64,000 bases of DNA from NCBI RefSeq assembly GCF_001463905.1, contig NZ_BBWR01000012.1, forward strand, positions 124,001-188,000. The letters are read 5' to 3'. Below, in pieces: positions 47,538 to 54,825 of the stretch. Position 1 is the stretch's first letter. Each line of letters begins with the position of its first letter. Position numbers and translations under genes: made by a program. Origin of the DNA: Aureimonas frigidaquae (lineage in GTDB: Bacteria > Pseudomonadota > Alphaproteobacteria > Rhizobiales > Rhizobiaceae). Under the pieces are notes generated by a model that saw only the letters and a list, made by a program, of their open reading frames with translations, was not told the DNA's origin and made no database searches.

Positions 47538-48505
47538 GGGCGTGCCTCCGGACGGGGAAGGATCCGGCGCAGATAGTCCCGGTTGCTGGCGCAGACGCTG
47601 AGGCCGTCGCCACCGTAATGTTCGAGCAGCAGCGCCGAGTTGAAACCGTGCGCCAGCGCCATGGACAAGGCGGCGCGGTAATTGATGATCCCCGATTCCA
47701 GCGGCGCGGGATGCGTCACGACACGCCCGTCCGCGCTCTCGTCGCGGATGTAGTTCTTGACGTGCCAGTAGCGGCACAGCGGCGCGAGCTTTGCCATCAT
47801 GTCCGCCCACTTTTCCACCGGGCGGTGCAGGCGGATCAGGTTGCCGATATCGGCATTGACGCCGACATTGGGCAGGTCGACCTCGGTCACGAAGCGGGCG
47901 GCGCTTTCGGCGGTGCCGAGATAGGTGTCCTCGTACATTTCGAGCGACACTTCCATGTCGAGCTCGGCGGCATGGCGCCCGAGTTCGCGGATACGCTCCA
48001 CGGCCAGGCGCCACATGGCCGGATCGTCGGGATTGCGTACGCCATCCTCCGTCCAGAACCAGAGGACTTTTCTCTGCCGCTCGGTCAGCGGGCCGAAGAA
48101 GCCGAAGGAAACGGCGGAGGCGCCGATTTCGGCAGCGGCGTCGATCACCCGATGGCCATAATGCAGGTTCGCCTCGCCCACCGCCGGATCGTCGTCGATG
48201 AGGTTCTTGCGCGCCGTCGATACGGCCGGAATGCTGAGGCCGAGGCTCGCCGCGACATCACGGAACTCCTGGCGGCGCTGCGGCGACAGATCGCCCACGC
48301 GCAGCCAGCAATCGGTCGGATCGAGCTCGGTGAAGCCGGCATCGGCGATCTCGGACAGGGTGGCGGCCCATTCCTCCGCGCTCTGGTCCTGCACGCTGCG
48401 CCCGTCAGGCAACAGGTTCGTGTACTGGATCATGGCCGCGGCGATCGGCCAGTTCGTCCGATCGTAGCGTTGCCGTGCGTTGGCGCCGAATGCTGGCATT
48501 CCCAT
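47534..48505 (-). CDS. TIM-barrel sugar isomerase/epimerase-like protein (xylose-isomerase-like)
   Basis: A 323-residue protein of the AP-endonuclease-2/xylose-isomerase-like superfamily, usually a metal-dependent isomerase, epimerase, or, in some sugar-acid pathways, a decarboxylase. Features are AMIQYTNLLPDG at the start, ELDPTDCWLR, EVSLEMYEDTYLGT (metal-ligand Glu), NVGVNADIGNLIRLH (Asp), RYWHVKNYI (His/Lys) and LLLEHYGGDG (Glu). A GGGGAGGACAGGGC site precedes the ATG. The gene opens the transporter-kinase operon and overlaps the kinase gene by four bases. A role upstream of the kinase, making a ketose such as erythrulose, is inferred from context. Confidence 0.75.
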   Translation of the reverse strand: MGMPAFGANARQRYDRTNWPIAAAMIQYTNLLPDGRSVQDQSAEEWAATLSEIADAGFTELDPTDCWLRVGDLSPQRRQEFRDVAASLGLSIPAVSTARKNLIDDDPAVGEANLHYGHRVIDAAAEIGASAVSFGFFGPLTERQRKVLWFWTEDGVRNPDDPAMWRLAVERIRELGRHAAELDMEVSLEMYEDTYLGTAESAARFVTEVDLPNVGVNADIGNLIRLHRPVEKWADMMAKLAPLCRYWHVKNYIRDESADGRVVTHPAPLESGIINYRAALSMALAHGFNSALLLEHYGGDGLSVCASNRDYLRRILPRPEARP

Positions 48506-48554
48506 GCCCTGTCCTCCCCGAAAAGCGCGACCGGCCGAAACGCGTGACCGGCCG

Positions 48555-48591
48555 AAAAACCAGACTCGCCGCGGCTCCCGTGCCCGCGGCG
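48555..48591 (-). terminator. Terminator between pdxA2-like gene and isomerase operon
   Basis: CGCCGCGG and CCGCGGCG pair over 8 bases with a 9-base loop ten bases after the pdxA-like stop. The minus-strand transcript then runs into TTTTT (A5 at 48555-48559). It suggests the pdxA-like gene is a separate or only partly connected transcription unit. Confidence 0.6.
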
Positions 48592-48600
48592 CGCGGCCCG

Positions 48601-49638
48601 TCAGGCCGCCGCAGGCGCCGGCGTACCGGCGCGGCGCTGCCGGGCCATGCGAACGGCCAGCCGGAAGGCCTCACGCGTCGCGCCCAGATCGGCGATGCCC
48701 TTGCCGGCAATGTCGTAAGCCGTGCCATGGGCGGGGGTGCAGAGCGGGAACGGCAGGCCGCCCATCATGGTCACGCCCTTGTCGAAGCCCATCATCTTCA
48801 TCGCGATCTGGCCCTGGTCGTGATACATGGTCAGGACGGCGTGGAACTCGTCCTTCAGCGCCCGAAGGAAGACCGTATCGGCCGGGAACGGGCCTTCGAC
48901 GTCGTAGCCGCGCTCCTGCGCGGCCTTCACCGCCGGCTCGATCACGTCGATCTCTTCCATGCCGAAGGAGCCGCCATCGCCGGCATGCGGGTTCAGCCCG
49001 GCCACCGCCACGCGCGGCTTTTCGATGCCGGACTGCTTGAGGCAGCGGACGGTCAGGTCCACCTCGGCCAGGATGGATTCGACGCTCAGATGTGCGGAGA
49101 CGTCCTTGAGCGGAATGTGGGAGGTGACCCGCGCATTCCAGACCTTCTCGAGGACGTTGAACTCACGCACCTTGCCGTTGAAGCCCGTCACGTCGACCAC
49201 GAAGCGGATCTCGTCGTCATAGCCGGGATAGGCGTAGCGCATCGCCTTCTTGTTGAAGGGCGTGAACATCACCGCTTCGGCGCGCCCCGCATCGGCCATT
49301 TCCAGCGCCTTGCGGAAATTGGTGGTGGCGAAGGTGCCGCCCTTCAGCGTGGCTTCGCCACGCTCGACCTCGTCCGGCGCAAGATGCGCAAGATCGACCA
49401 TGGCATGGCGCTGGCCCGTCGGGGCCCCGGCGCTTGCCAGCATCTCGAGATCCAGCTCGACGCCGGCTTCCTGCGCGCCCTTGTCGAGGATGCGGCGGTC
49501 GCCGAACACCACGATCCGGGCGTTCTCGCGCGTTTCGGGGTCGGCCAGCAGCATGGCCGTCAGTTCAGGGCTGATGCCAGCCGGATCGCCCATCGCAAGA
49601 GCGATGACTGGGCGCGTATCTGCGGTTTTGACGGACAT
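48601..49638 (-). CDS. PdxA-family dehydrogenase (4-phospho-tetronate/hydroxythreonine phosphate type)
   Basis: A 345-residue NAD-dependent, metal-requiring dehydrogenase/decarboxylase related to PdxA. It has the family start ALAMGDPAGISPEL, the metal ligands TSHIPLKDVSAHLS, GLNPHAGDGGSFGMEE and MYHDQGQIAMKMMGFDKGV, and a typical ending THGTAYDIAGKGIAD-like (PAHGTAYDIAGKGIADL). Its setting in a sugar-acid cluster with a GntR regulator and kinase points to the PdxA2 branch, which oxidises 4-phospho-D-threonate or erythronate to give dihydroxyacetone phosphate, rather than to vitamin B6 synthesis. Strong GGGGAGGA site before the ATG. Confidence 0.85.
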   Translation of the reverse strand: MSVKTADTRPVIALAMGDPAGISPELTAMLLADPETRENARIVVFGDRRILDKGAQEAGVELDLEMLASAGAPTGQRHAMVDLAHLAPDEVERGEATLKGGTFATTNFRKALEMADAGRAEAVMFTPFNKKAMRYAYPGYDDEIRFVVDVTGFNGKVREFNVLEKVWNARVTSHIPLKDVSAHLSVESILAEVDLTVRCLKQSGIEKPRVAVAGLNPHAGDGGSFGMEEIDVIEPAVKAAQERGYDVEGPFPADTVFLRALKDEFHAVLTMYHDQGQIAMKMMGFDKGVTMMGGLPFPLCTPAHGTAYDIAGKGIADLGATREAFRLAVRMARQRRAGTPAPAAA

Positions 49639-49706
49639 GGCGGTTCCTCCCCGGAGCGTTCATCGCCGGTTCTTGTAACGAAGGAAAATGCACGCATCAA
49701 GCGTTT

Positions 49707-49721
49707 TGTATGCTGCATACA
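49707..49721. promoter_or_regulatory. Palindromic operator candidate for the FCD-GntR regulator
   Basis: TGTATGCTGCATACA is a perfect palindrome around a central base. It is nested inside an outer inverted repeat GAAAATGC (49684-49691) / GCATTTTC (49722-49729). The site lies between the divergent pdxA-like and gntR genes, and its TGTA...TACA form suits FCD-type GntR proteins. Confidence 0.6.
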
Positions 49722-49830
49722 GCATTTTCGTTTGACGCTGCGGGGCTGGCGTGATGGAACAGGCCCATGGCATCGGCGCACGCATCGACACCGCGCGACG
49801 CACGCATGGCCGGCGGATCCGAGGGCTGAG

Positions 49831-50520
49831 ATGGTTGAAACGCAAGTGAGCGAGCACGGGACAGCGGACGGCGCCACGCGCCGCATTTCCCGCCAGTCGC
49901 TTCACGACACGCTTGTCGGACATCTGCGCGACATGATCATCGAGGGGCAGTTGCCGCCCGGCTCCCGGCTGCATGAGGGGCAGCTCGGCGAAGAGCTCGG
50001 CGTCTCGCGCACACCCTTGCGGGAGGCGATCAAGTACCTGGCCAGCGAGGGGCTGGTGGAGCTTGTCCAGAGCCGCGGCGCGGTCGTGAAGCGCTTCGAT
50101 GCCAAGGACGTCCACGACATGCTCGTGGTGATCGGCAATCTTGAGGAGCTGGCCGGCCGCCTGTGCTGCCGCAACGCGTCGGATGCGCAGATCGCCACCA
50201 TTCGCGCCGCGCATGACGAGATGATGCGGCTTTATGCGGTGCGTGACCGGCTTGCCTATTATAAGCTCAATCAGGAGATCCACAGCCTGATCGTACGCTC
50301 GGGCGGCAACGAGGCGCTGGCGCATGTCCATGCAACGCTGCAGATGCGGCTGAAGCGGGTGCGCTTCATCGGCCATGAGGGCCAGGAACGTTGGGCGGCG
50401 GCCATTGCCGAGCACGAGGAGATGATCGCCGCGCTGGAACGCCGCGACGGCGACGCCCTGGCAGAAACGCTCGGCCGCCACCTCGCCAATGCCTGGGAGC
50501 GCGTCAAGGACGCGGTCTGA
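49831..50520 (+). CDS. GntR-family regulator, FCD subfamily (first copy)
   Basis: A 229-residue regulator. It has an N-terminal winged helix (LHDTLVGHLRDMIIEGQLPPGSRLHEGQLGEELGVSRTPLREAIKYLASEGLVELVQSRGAVV) and a C-terminal FCD ligand domain (about 90-220) with the acidic/His residues NLEELAGRLCC, HDEMMRL, LNQEIHSLIVRSG and AEHEEMIAALERRD. Such proteins often sense the substrate or an intermediate of the neighbouring catabolic genes. The ATG lies behind GAGGGCTGAG. It is divergent to the pdxA-like gene, with the palindrome between them. Confidence 0.92.
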   Translation: MVETQVSEHGTADGATRRISRQSLHDTLVGHLRDMIIEGQLPPGSRLHEGQLGEELGVSRTPLREAIKYLASEGLVELVQSRGAVVKRFDAKDVHDMLVVIGNLEELAGRLCCRNASDAQIATIRAAHDEMMRLYAVRDRLAYYKLNQEIHSLIVRSGGNEALAHVHATLQMRLKRVRFIGHEGQERWAAAIAEHEEMIAALERRDGDALAETLGRHLANAWERVKDAV

Positions 50521-50528
50521 CCCCCGCG

Positions 50529-51278
50529 TCACGACGCGTCGGCGCTGGCCCGAAGCTGGCGCCAGGTGCTGCCGACATGGGCGCGCAGCGCCGCGGACAG
50601 TCCCGCACCGTCGCGCCGCGTGAGGCGCTCGACGATATCGCCATGTTCGGCAATGGCGCGGCTCCACAGCGAGGCATCGGCACTGCCCCGCCAGCGATAG
50701 GCATAGACCTGGCGGTTGAGCTGCGCATGGCACCGCGCCAGGGCTCCGTTGCGCGCCGCATCGACGATGGCGCGGTGAATCGCCTGGTTCAGCCGGAAAT
50801 AGGTCAACCGGTCGCGGCGCTCATAGGCGGCAAGAAGCTCGTGATGCAGGGCGCGGATCTCCGCGATGTCGGCCTCGCTCGCCCGGCTTGCCGCAAGTTC
50901 CCCGGCAAAGCCCTCCAGCACGGACAGAAGATCGAGCTTCTCGGAAATGGATGCCGGCGAAAAGGGCGCGATGGTCGCCCCCCGCCCCGGCGACAGGAGG
51001 ACGAGTTCTTCCGCCGCCAGAATCTTCAAGGCATCGCGCAGCGGCGTGCGCGATGCGCCGAGGCGTTCGGCCAGCTGCCGCTCGCGCAGCCGACTCCCGA
51101 CGGCGAACTCCTCCGTCACGATCATATCGCGCAGGCGGTCCGCCAGACGTTCGGCCAGGGTCTCAGGTGCGGGCGCATCCTCCGCGGCGGGCGGCCGTGC
51201 AGCGTGCCAGGCCGGGCTCTTCCCGCCATCCGCAACCAGGTCATGAAGGGAATCATCGGCGTTCTGGTATTCCAACAT
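50529..51278 (-). CDS. GntR-family regulator, FCD subfamily (second copy)
   Basis: A 249-residue regulator convergent to the first one (8 bases between stops). It has a winged helix (LADRLRDMIVTEEFAVGSRLRERQLAERLGASRTPLRDALKILAAEELVLLSPGRGATI) and an FCD domain with ASRASEADIAEIRALHHELL, RLNQAIHRAIVDAARN and IAEHGDIVERLTRRD. The N terminus has an extra 35-residue polar extension. ACGGAGAGCG precedes the ATG; an upstream frame from another start is not used. It is divergent from the SAF-domain oxidoreductase gene, with a perfect palindrome between the two. Confidence 0.92.
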   Translation of the reverse strand: MLEYQNADDSLHDLVADGGKSPAWHAARPPAAEDAPAPETLAERLADRLRDMIVTEEFAVGSRLRERQLAERLGASRTPLRDALKILAAEELVLLSPGRGATIAPFSPASISEKLDLLSVLEGFAGELAASRASEADIAEIRALHHELLAAYERRDRLTYFRLNQAIHRAIVDAARNGALARCHAQLNRQVYAYRWRGSADASLWSRAIAEHGDIVERLTRRDGAGLSAALRAHVGSTWRQLRASADAS

Positions 51279-51371
51279 CGCTCTCCGTTGCGTGATCGAA
51301 ACGATCCCACGAAGCCCGCTGATGCGCAATTCCAAAAAATTTCTATTGACTAGCGCGTGCACAGTCAGCAG

Positions 51372-51385
51372 TTTGGTATACCAAA
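51372..51385. promoter_or_regulatory. Perfect palindrome, candidate operator for the second GntR protein
   Basis: TTTGGTATACCAAA, exactly symmetrical, lies in the AT-rich region between the divergent gntR and SAF-oxidoreductase genes. TTGACT at 51346-51351 could be a -35 element for the oxidoreductase gene. The core GGTATACC resembles FCD-type GntR sites. Confidence 0.65.
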
Positions 51386-51501
51386 TGAAGAGCTGGATAA
51401 GCCGGCCATGCGGGGAGGCTCCGCACCCCATAAGTTTTCGTCTTCACCGTGCGGCCATCCGGCCGCAACGCTGTTGCGACGTTTTGACAACGAGGCCTGC
51501 C

Positions 51502-52917
51502 GTGAACGCTCACAGCCGATTTTCCCGCGCGTCCCGCCCGATCGAGGTTGCCCTGGTGGGTGCCGGCGCCTTCGGCCGTTCGCTGCTCGGCCAGGGCCGT
51601 CGCATGGCCTTGATGAATGTGCGTGTGGCGGTGGACGTGACGGCCGAGCGCGCGGCCGACGCCTTCCGGGCCGTGGGCTGGGACGACGCGCAGATCGCCG
51701 TCTGTGACAGCCCCGCGGCGGCGCAGGCCGCCTGGACCGCCGGTCACTGTGTCGCGGCCGGCCGGCTTGCGGATGTGCTCGGCCTGCCGGTCGACATCGT
51801 CGTGGAAGCAAGCGGCCACGCCGAAGCCGGCGCGGCGCATGCCCTGGCCAGTTTGGATGCCGGCAAGCATGTGGGCCTGGTGACGAAGGAGACGGACTCG
51901 GTCGTCGGCCCTTACCTTGCCTGGCATGCGCGTGAGCTCGGCCTTGTCTGCACGCCGGTGGATGGCGACCAGCCGGCCTTGCTGATCGCGCTCGTCACCT
52001 GGGCGGAAACGCTCGGCCTGCCGATCCTGTCCGCCGGCAAGTCGAGCGAGTACGATTTCGTCTTCGACGCCGCCACAGGAACCCTGTCCAGCGAAAGCCG
52101 CGCCATGGCCGCGCCCGGTTTTGTCGATGCCATGGCGCTCGGCGACGGGTCCTCGGCCGAGCTCGTGGCGCGGCGCGCCGCCTTGGCGCACGCGCTGCCG
52201 CAGCTTGCGGTCCCGGACCTGTGCGAACTTGCTGTCGTCGCCAATGCGACCGGGCTGATGCCGGACCGCCCGGCCTTCCATGCACCCATCGCCCGGATTG
52301 CCGAGGTGCCGAGCCTTTTCGACACGGCGGCGATGGGCGGCCTCCTGTCGGGCGAGCGCCGGATCGACGTCTTCAATTGCCTGCGGGAGCCGCAGGACAT
52401 CTCCTTTGCCGGCGGCGTCTTCATCACCGTGCGGTGCGAGGATGCCGAAACCTGGTCCGTTCTGGCGCAGAAGGGCCATACGGTCAGCCGCAACGGCAAG
52501 GCGGCCATGCTGTGGCTGCCCCGCCATCTCCTGGGGCTGGAAGCACCGATCAGCCTGCTCGACGCGGTGGTCAACGGCGTTTCGGTGGCCGGCGCGCCGC
52601 AACCGGTGGTGGATCTGGTGGGCCGCACGCAGCGCGCGCTCAAGGCCGGTACGCTGCTGGAGGCCGAAGGCCACCATCACACGATCGACGGCGTCGGCCC
52701 CGAACTGGTGGAGGCCAAACCCCTCGCAGCCGATCGGCCCCTTCCCTACTACCTTCTGTCGGGTCGGCGGCTGACGCGGGACATTCCCGCCGGTGCGGCC
52801 GTGACCATGGCGGACGTGACGCTGGACGAAACCGCACCGCTTCTGGCGCTGCGCCGCCGCCAGGACGCGCACTTCTTCGCAGCCGAGGCTCGCGCCCCGG
52901 CGCGTCAAACGGTTTGA
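51502..52917 (+). CDS. NAD(P)-dependent oxidoreductase with C-terminal SAF domain (homoserine-dehydrogenase-like)
   Basis: A 471-residue protein related to COG4091-type predicted homoserine dehydrogenases. The N-terminal Rossmann motif is EVALVGAGAFGRSLLGQGRRM. Then come VDIVVEASGHAEAGAAHALASLDAGKHVGLVTKETDSVVGP, and a lysine-containing catalytic region SAGKSSEYDFVFD. The last 70 residues form a SAF-like domain (LLSGRRLTRDIPAGAAVTMADV). GTG start with GAGG seven bases upstream is preferred to ATG codons further upstream, which lie across the operator. The reaction is unknown; an oxidation of a sugar acid or of a branched hydroxyacid is likely from context. Confidence 0.8.
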   Translation: MNAHSRFSRASRPIEVALVGAGAFGRSLLGQGRRMALMNVRVAVDVTAERAADAFRAVGWDDAQIAVCDSPAAAQAAWTAGHCVAAGRLADVLGLPVDIVVEASGHAEAGAAHALASLDAGKHVGLVTKETDSVVGPYLAWHARELGLVCTPVDGDQPALLIALVTWAETLGLPILSAGKSSEYDFVFDAATGTLSSESRAMAAPGFVDAMALGDGSSAELVARRAALAHALPQLAVPDLCELAVVANATGLMPDRPAFHAPIARIAEVPSLFDTAAMGGLLSGERRIDVFNCLREPQDISFAGGVFITVRCEDAETWSVLAQKGHTVSRNGKAAMLWLPRHLLGLEAPISLLDAVVNGVSVAGAPQPVVDLVGRTQRALKAGTLLEAEGHHHTIDGVGPELVEAKPLAADRPLPYYLLSGRRLTRDIPAGAAVTMADVTLDETAPLLALRRRQDAHFFAAEARAPARQTV

Positions 52918-52974
52918 CCCGTCCCAACGACGGGCAACCCCACACACAAGAATCATAACGGAGGAAAACACGAA

Positions 52975-53973
52975 ATGGCATCCATCAACCGCCTTCTCGG
53001 CCTGGCGCTCGCCACGGCAAGCATGCTGGCGACGCCGGCCCTGGCGCAGGAGTTTCAGCCGCGCAAGCCGGTGGAGTTCGTCGTCGCCTCCGGCGCCGGC
53101 GGCGGCACCGACCAGTTCGCCCGCATCATCCAGTCCATCATCCAGAAGAACGATCTGATGCCGGTTTCGATCGTCGTGACCAACAAGGGCGGCGGCGCGG
53201 GAACCGAAGCCTTCGTCGACGGCAAGCTGGCCGGGGACGATCCGCACAAGCTGGTCTTCGGCACCAACAATGAATGGCTGCTCCCCATGGTGACCAAGGC
53301 CGCCTATGCGCCGGGCGACCTGCAGCCCGTGGCGGCGATGGCGATGGACGAGTTCCTCCTGTGGACGCATACCGATGCGCCTTACGAGAACGCGGCCGAC
53401 TTCGTGGCCAAGGCCAAGGAGGGCAACCTGAAGGTCGGCGGTTCCCAGTCGAAGGATACGGACCAGATCCTGTCCAAGCACCTGGAACATGCGACCGGCA
53501 CCAAGTTCACCTACATCCCTTTCAAGTCCGGCGGCGAAGCAGCCACACAGCTGGCCGGCGGCCATCTGGAGGCGAACTTCAACAACCCGCAGGAAAACGT
53601 CGCCCAGTGGCGCGGCGGCATGGTCCGCCCGCTCTGCGTCTTCTCGCCCGAGCGCATGGATTATAAGGAAAAGGTGACGGACACGATGTCCTGGAACGAC
53701 ATCCCGACCTGCAAGGAGGAAGGGATCGCCGTCGAGGATTACAAAATGCCGCGCACCATCTGGATGAACGCAGAAGTGCCAGCGGAAGCCGTGGCCTACT
53801 ATGCCGACGTCCTGTCCAAGGTCCGCGAAGCGCCTGAGTGGAAGGAATGGCTGACCCGCACCTCCCAGACCGACAGCTTCCTGACGGGCGAGGACTTCAC
53901 CAAGCTCGTGGAAACGGAAAAAGCCAACGCCCGTCAGCTCTTCGAGCGCGAAGGCTGGTTGGTCAGCAACTAA
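52975..53973 (+). CDS. Orphan TctC-family binding protein
   Basis: A 332-residue periplasmic protein closely related to the TctC in the cluster on the other strand. It has a signal peptide (LALATASMLATPALA|QE) and the same motifs: KPVEFVVASGAGGGTDQFAR, VVTNKGGGAGTEAF, FGTNNEWLLPMV, GGSQSKDTDQ. A strong GGAGG precedes the ATG. No permease gene follows, so it may share the TctAB pair of the other strand and have a different or wider substrate range. It is downstream of the SAF-oxidoreductase gene and probably co-transcribed. Confidence 0.93.
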   Translation: MASINRLLGLALATASMLATPALAQEFQPRKPVEFVVASGAGGGTDQFARIIQSIIQKNDLMPVSIVVTNKGGGAGTEAFVDGKLAGDDPHKLVFGTNNEWLLPMVTKAAYAPGDLQPVAAMAMDEFLLWTHTDAPYENAADFVAKAKEGNLKVGGSQSKDTDQILSKHLEHATGTKFTYIPFKSGGEAATQLAGGHLEANFNNPQENVAQWRGGMVRPLCVFSPERMDYKEKVTDTMSWNDIPTCKEEGIAVEDYKMPRTIWMNAEVPAEAVAYYADVLSKVREAPEWKEWLTRTSQTDSFLTGEDFTKLVETEKANARQLFEREGWLVSN

Positions 53974-53984
53974 GACCCGTCAAC

Positions 53985-54009
53985 GGCCGGGGCGCACTGC
54001 GCCCCGGCC
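53985..54009 (+). terminator. Hairpin after the orphan tctC gene
   Basis: GGCCGGGGCGC and GCGCCCCGGCC pair perfectly over 11 bases around a 3-base loop, 12 bases after the stop. No T-run follows, but the very stable stem probably ends transcription. Confidence 0.65.
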
Positions 54010-54020
54010 TCCGGCAGGGT

Positions 54021-54043
54021 GGCAGCGGCAGCGGCAGCGGCAG
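54021..54043 (+). repeat. Short tandem repeat (GGCAGC)
   Basis: Nearly four copies of GGCAGC in a row between the tctC hairpin and the accessory segment. It marks the edge of the lower-GC DNA; no function is evident. Confidence 0.7.
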
Positions 54044-54149
54044 ACATTATGCGCATCCTGTCAGGAGCCCCAAGCTTACCCAGATGACCGCAAGCGCACA
54101 CAGCTCCGGCATACTCATCACGGTAAGACAGCAGCGACCGCTCCACGGT

Positions 54150-54680
54150 CTAGTCGAAACCTGCCACGACGGTTTCGATCGGCAGGAACAGAGTCCGGCT
54201 GTCTTCCGGATATTCGAGGAATTCCGCACAGCGCAGATAAAAGCTTTTGGCCGCTTCACCCTTCGCCTGGACCATCACGGCCCCGATGCCGATGCTTTGC
54301 GAGGCCAATGCGATCCGCCGCAGTGCGTCCGACAACAGGTCCGCGCCGAGGCCCAAGCCGGCATGGTTCATGCTGACCGCCAGCCGGCCGATGATCGAAA
54401 CCGCAATTAGCTCGGGCGCGTTGCGTCGCACCTTACCAGGAGCCGCGCTCAGTTCCACCGACCCCGCAGAGATGCAGGAATAGCCGACGACCCGATTGTC
54501 AGCGCATACGACCAAGATACGCGAGAATTGGCTGTCATTCTTCAAGGCCCGATCGCGCAGCCAGTCGTTCAACGCAAGCTCGCCGCAGTCGAAGGCCGAA
54601 AGATCGTGCTCCGCCGTTAGAGGAACGGGGGTAGATAGGCACAGTTCGCGATGATCCGGCTTGTCGCCTATTTCTGCCAT
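54150..54680 (-). CDS. GNAT acetyltransferase toxin of a TacT/AtaT-type toxin-antitoxin pair
   Basis: A 176-residue GNAT-fold protein. Toxin-type features are PLTAEHDLSAFDCGELALNDWLRDRALKN, ILVVCADNRVVGYSCISAGSVE, the acetyl-CoA loop GRLAVSMNHAGLGLGADLLSDALRR, and FYLRCAEFLEYPEDSRTLFLPIETV at the end. Toxins of this type acetylate aminoacyl-tRNA and stop translation. The usual upstream DUF1778 antitoxin is missing: only an 18-codon fragment is fused in frame before the toxin. Without the antitoxin, toxicity is possible only if the protein is inactive or if it is poorly made. Low-GC setting. Confidence 0.8.
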   Translation of the reverse strand: MAEIGDKPDHRELCLSTPVPLTAEHDLSAFDCGELALNDWLRDRALKNDSQFSRILVVCADNRVVGYSCISAGSVELSAAPGKVRRNAPELIAVSIIGRLAVSMNHAGLGLGADLLSDALRRIALASQSIGIGAVMVQAKGEAAKSFYLRCAEFLEYPEDSRTLFLPIETVVAGFD

Positions 54681-54734
54681 GATCGCCGCTGCGTCATCGA
54701 TGAGCTGGCGGGTAGCCGACTTAATTCGCAGATT
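54681..54734 (-). pseudogene. DUF1778-type antitoxin remnant, in frame with the toxin
   Basis: The frame directly upstream of the toxin start reads NLRIKSATRQLIDDAAAI, the DNA-binding N-terminal part of DUF1778 antitoxins (pattern NLRIKxxxRxLIDxAA). The next codon is the toxin ATG. About 60 residues of the usual antitoxin, including its toxin-binding tail, are missing, so it looks like a deletion that joined the two genes. An in-frame ATG at 54767 could give a fused protein. Confidence 0.6.
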
Positions 54735-54825
54735 GCCTGCCGAACAGCAACTGATTGCAGCTGCCATTAGCGGTGCGTTTCCTTCGACTGCAACAGTGCT
54801 AGACTTACGTCGAAGGGGTTTGTCC

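Noticed and set aside
48530-48558. Twelve-base direct repeat GACCGGCCGAAA twice
   Set aside because: Only two short copies beside a terminator; no spacing or conservation argument for a regulator site.
54047-54118. Minus-strand mini frame ending in a lipobox-like LLTGCA
   Set aside because: It is only about two dozen codons and ends at the lipobox itself; more likely chance or a trace of deleted DNA.
54044-54150. Search for a copy of the guaA 3' end that would act as an att repeat
   Set aside because: No stretch resembling the guaA end was found by eye near the left edge of the accessory segment, so no attachment sites are claimed.
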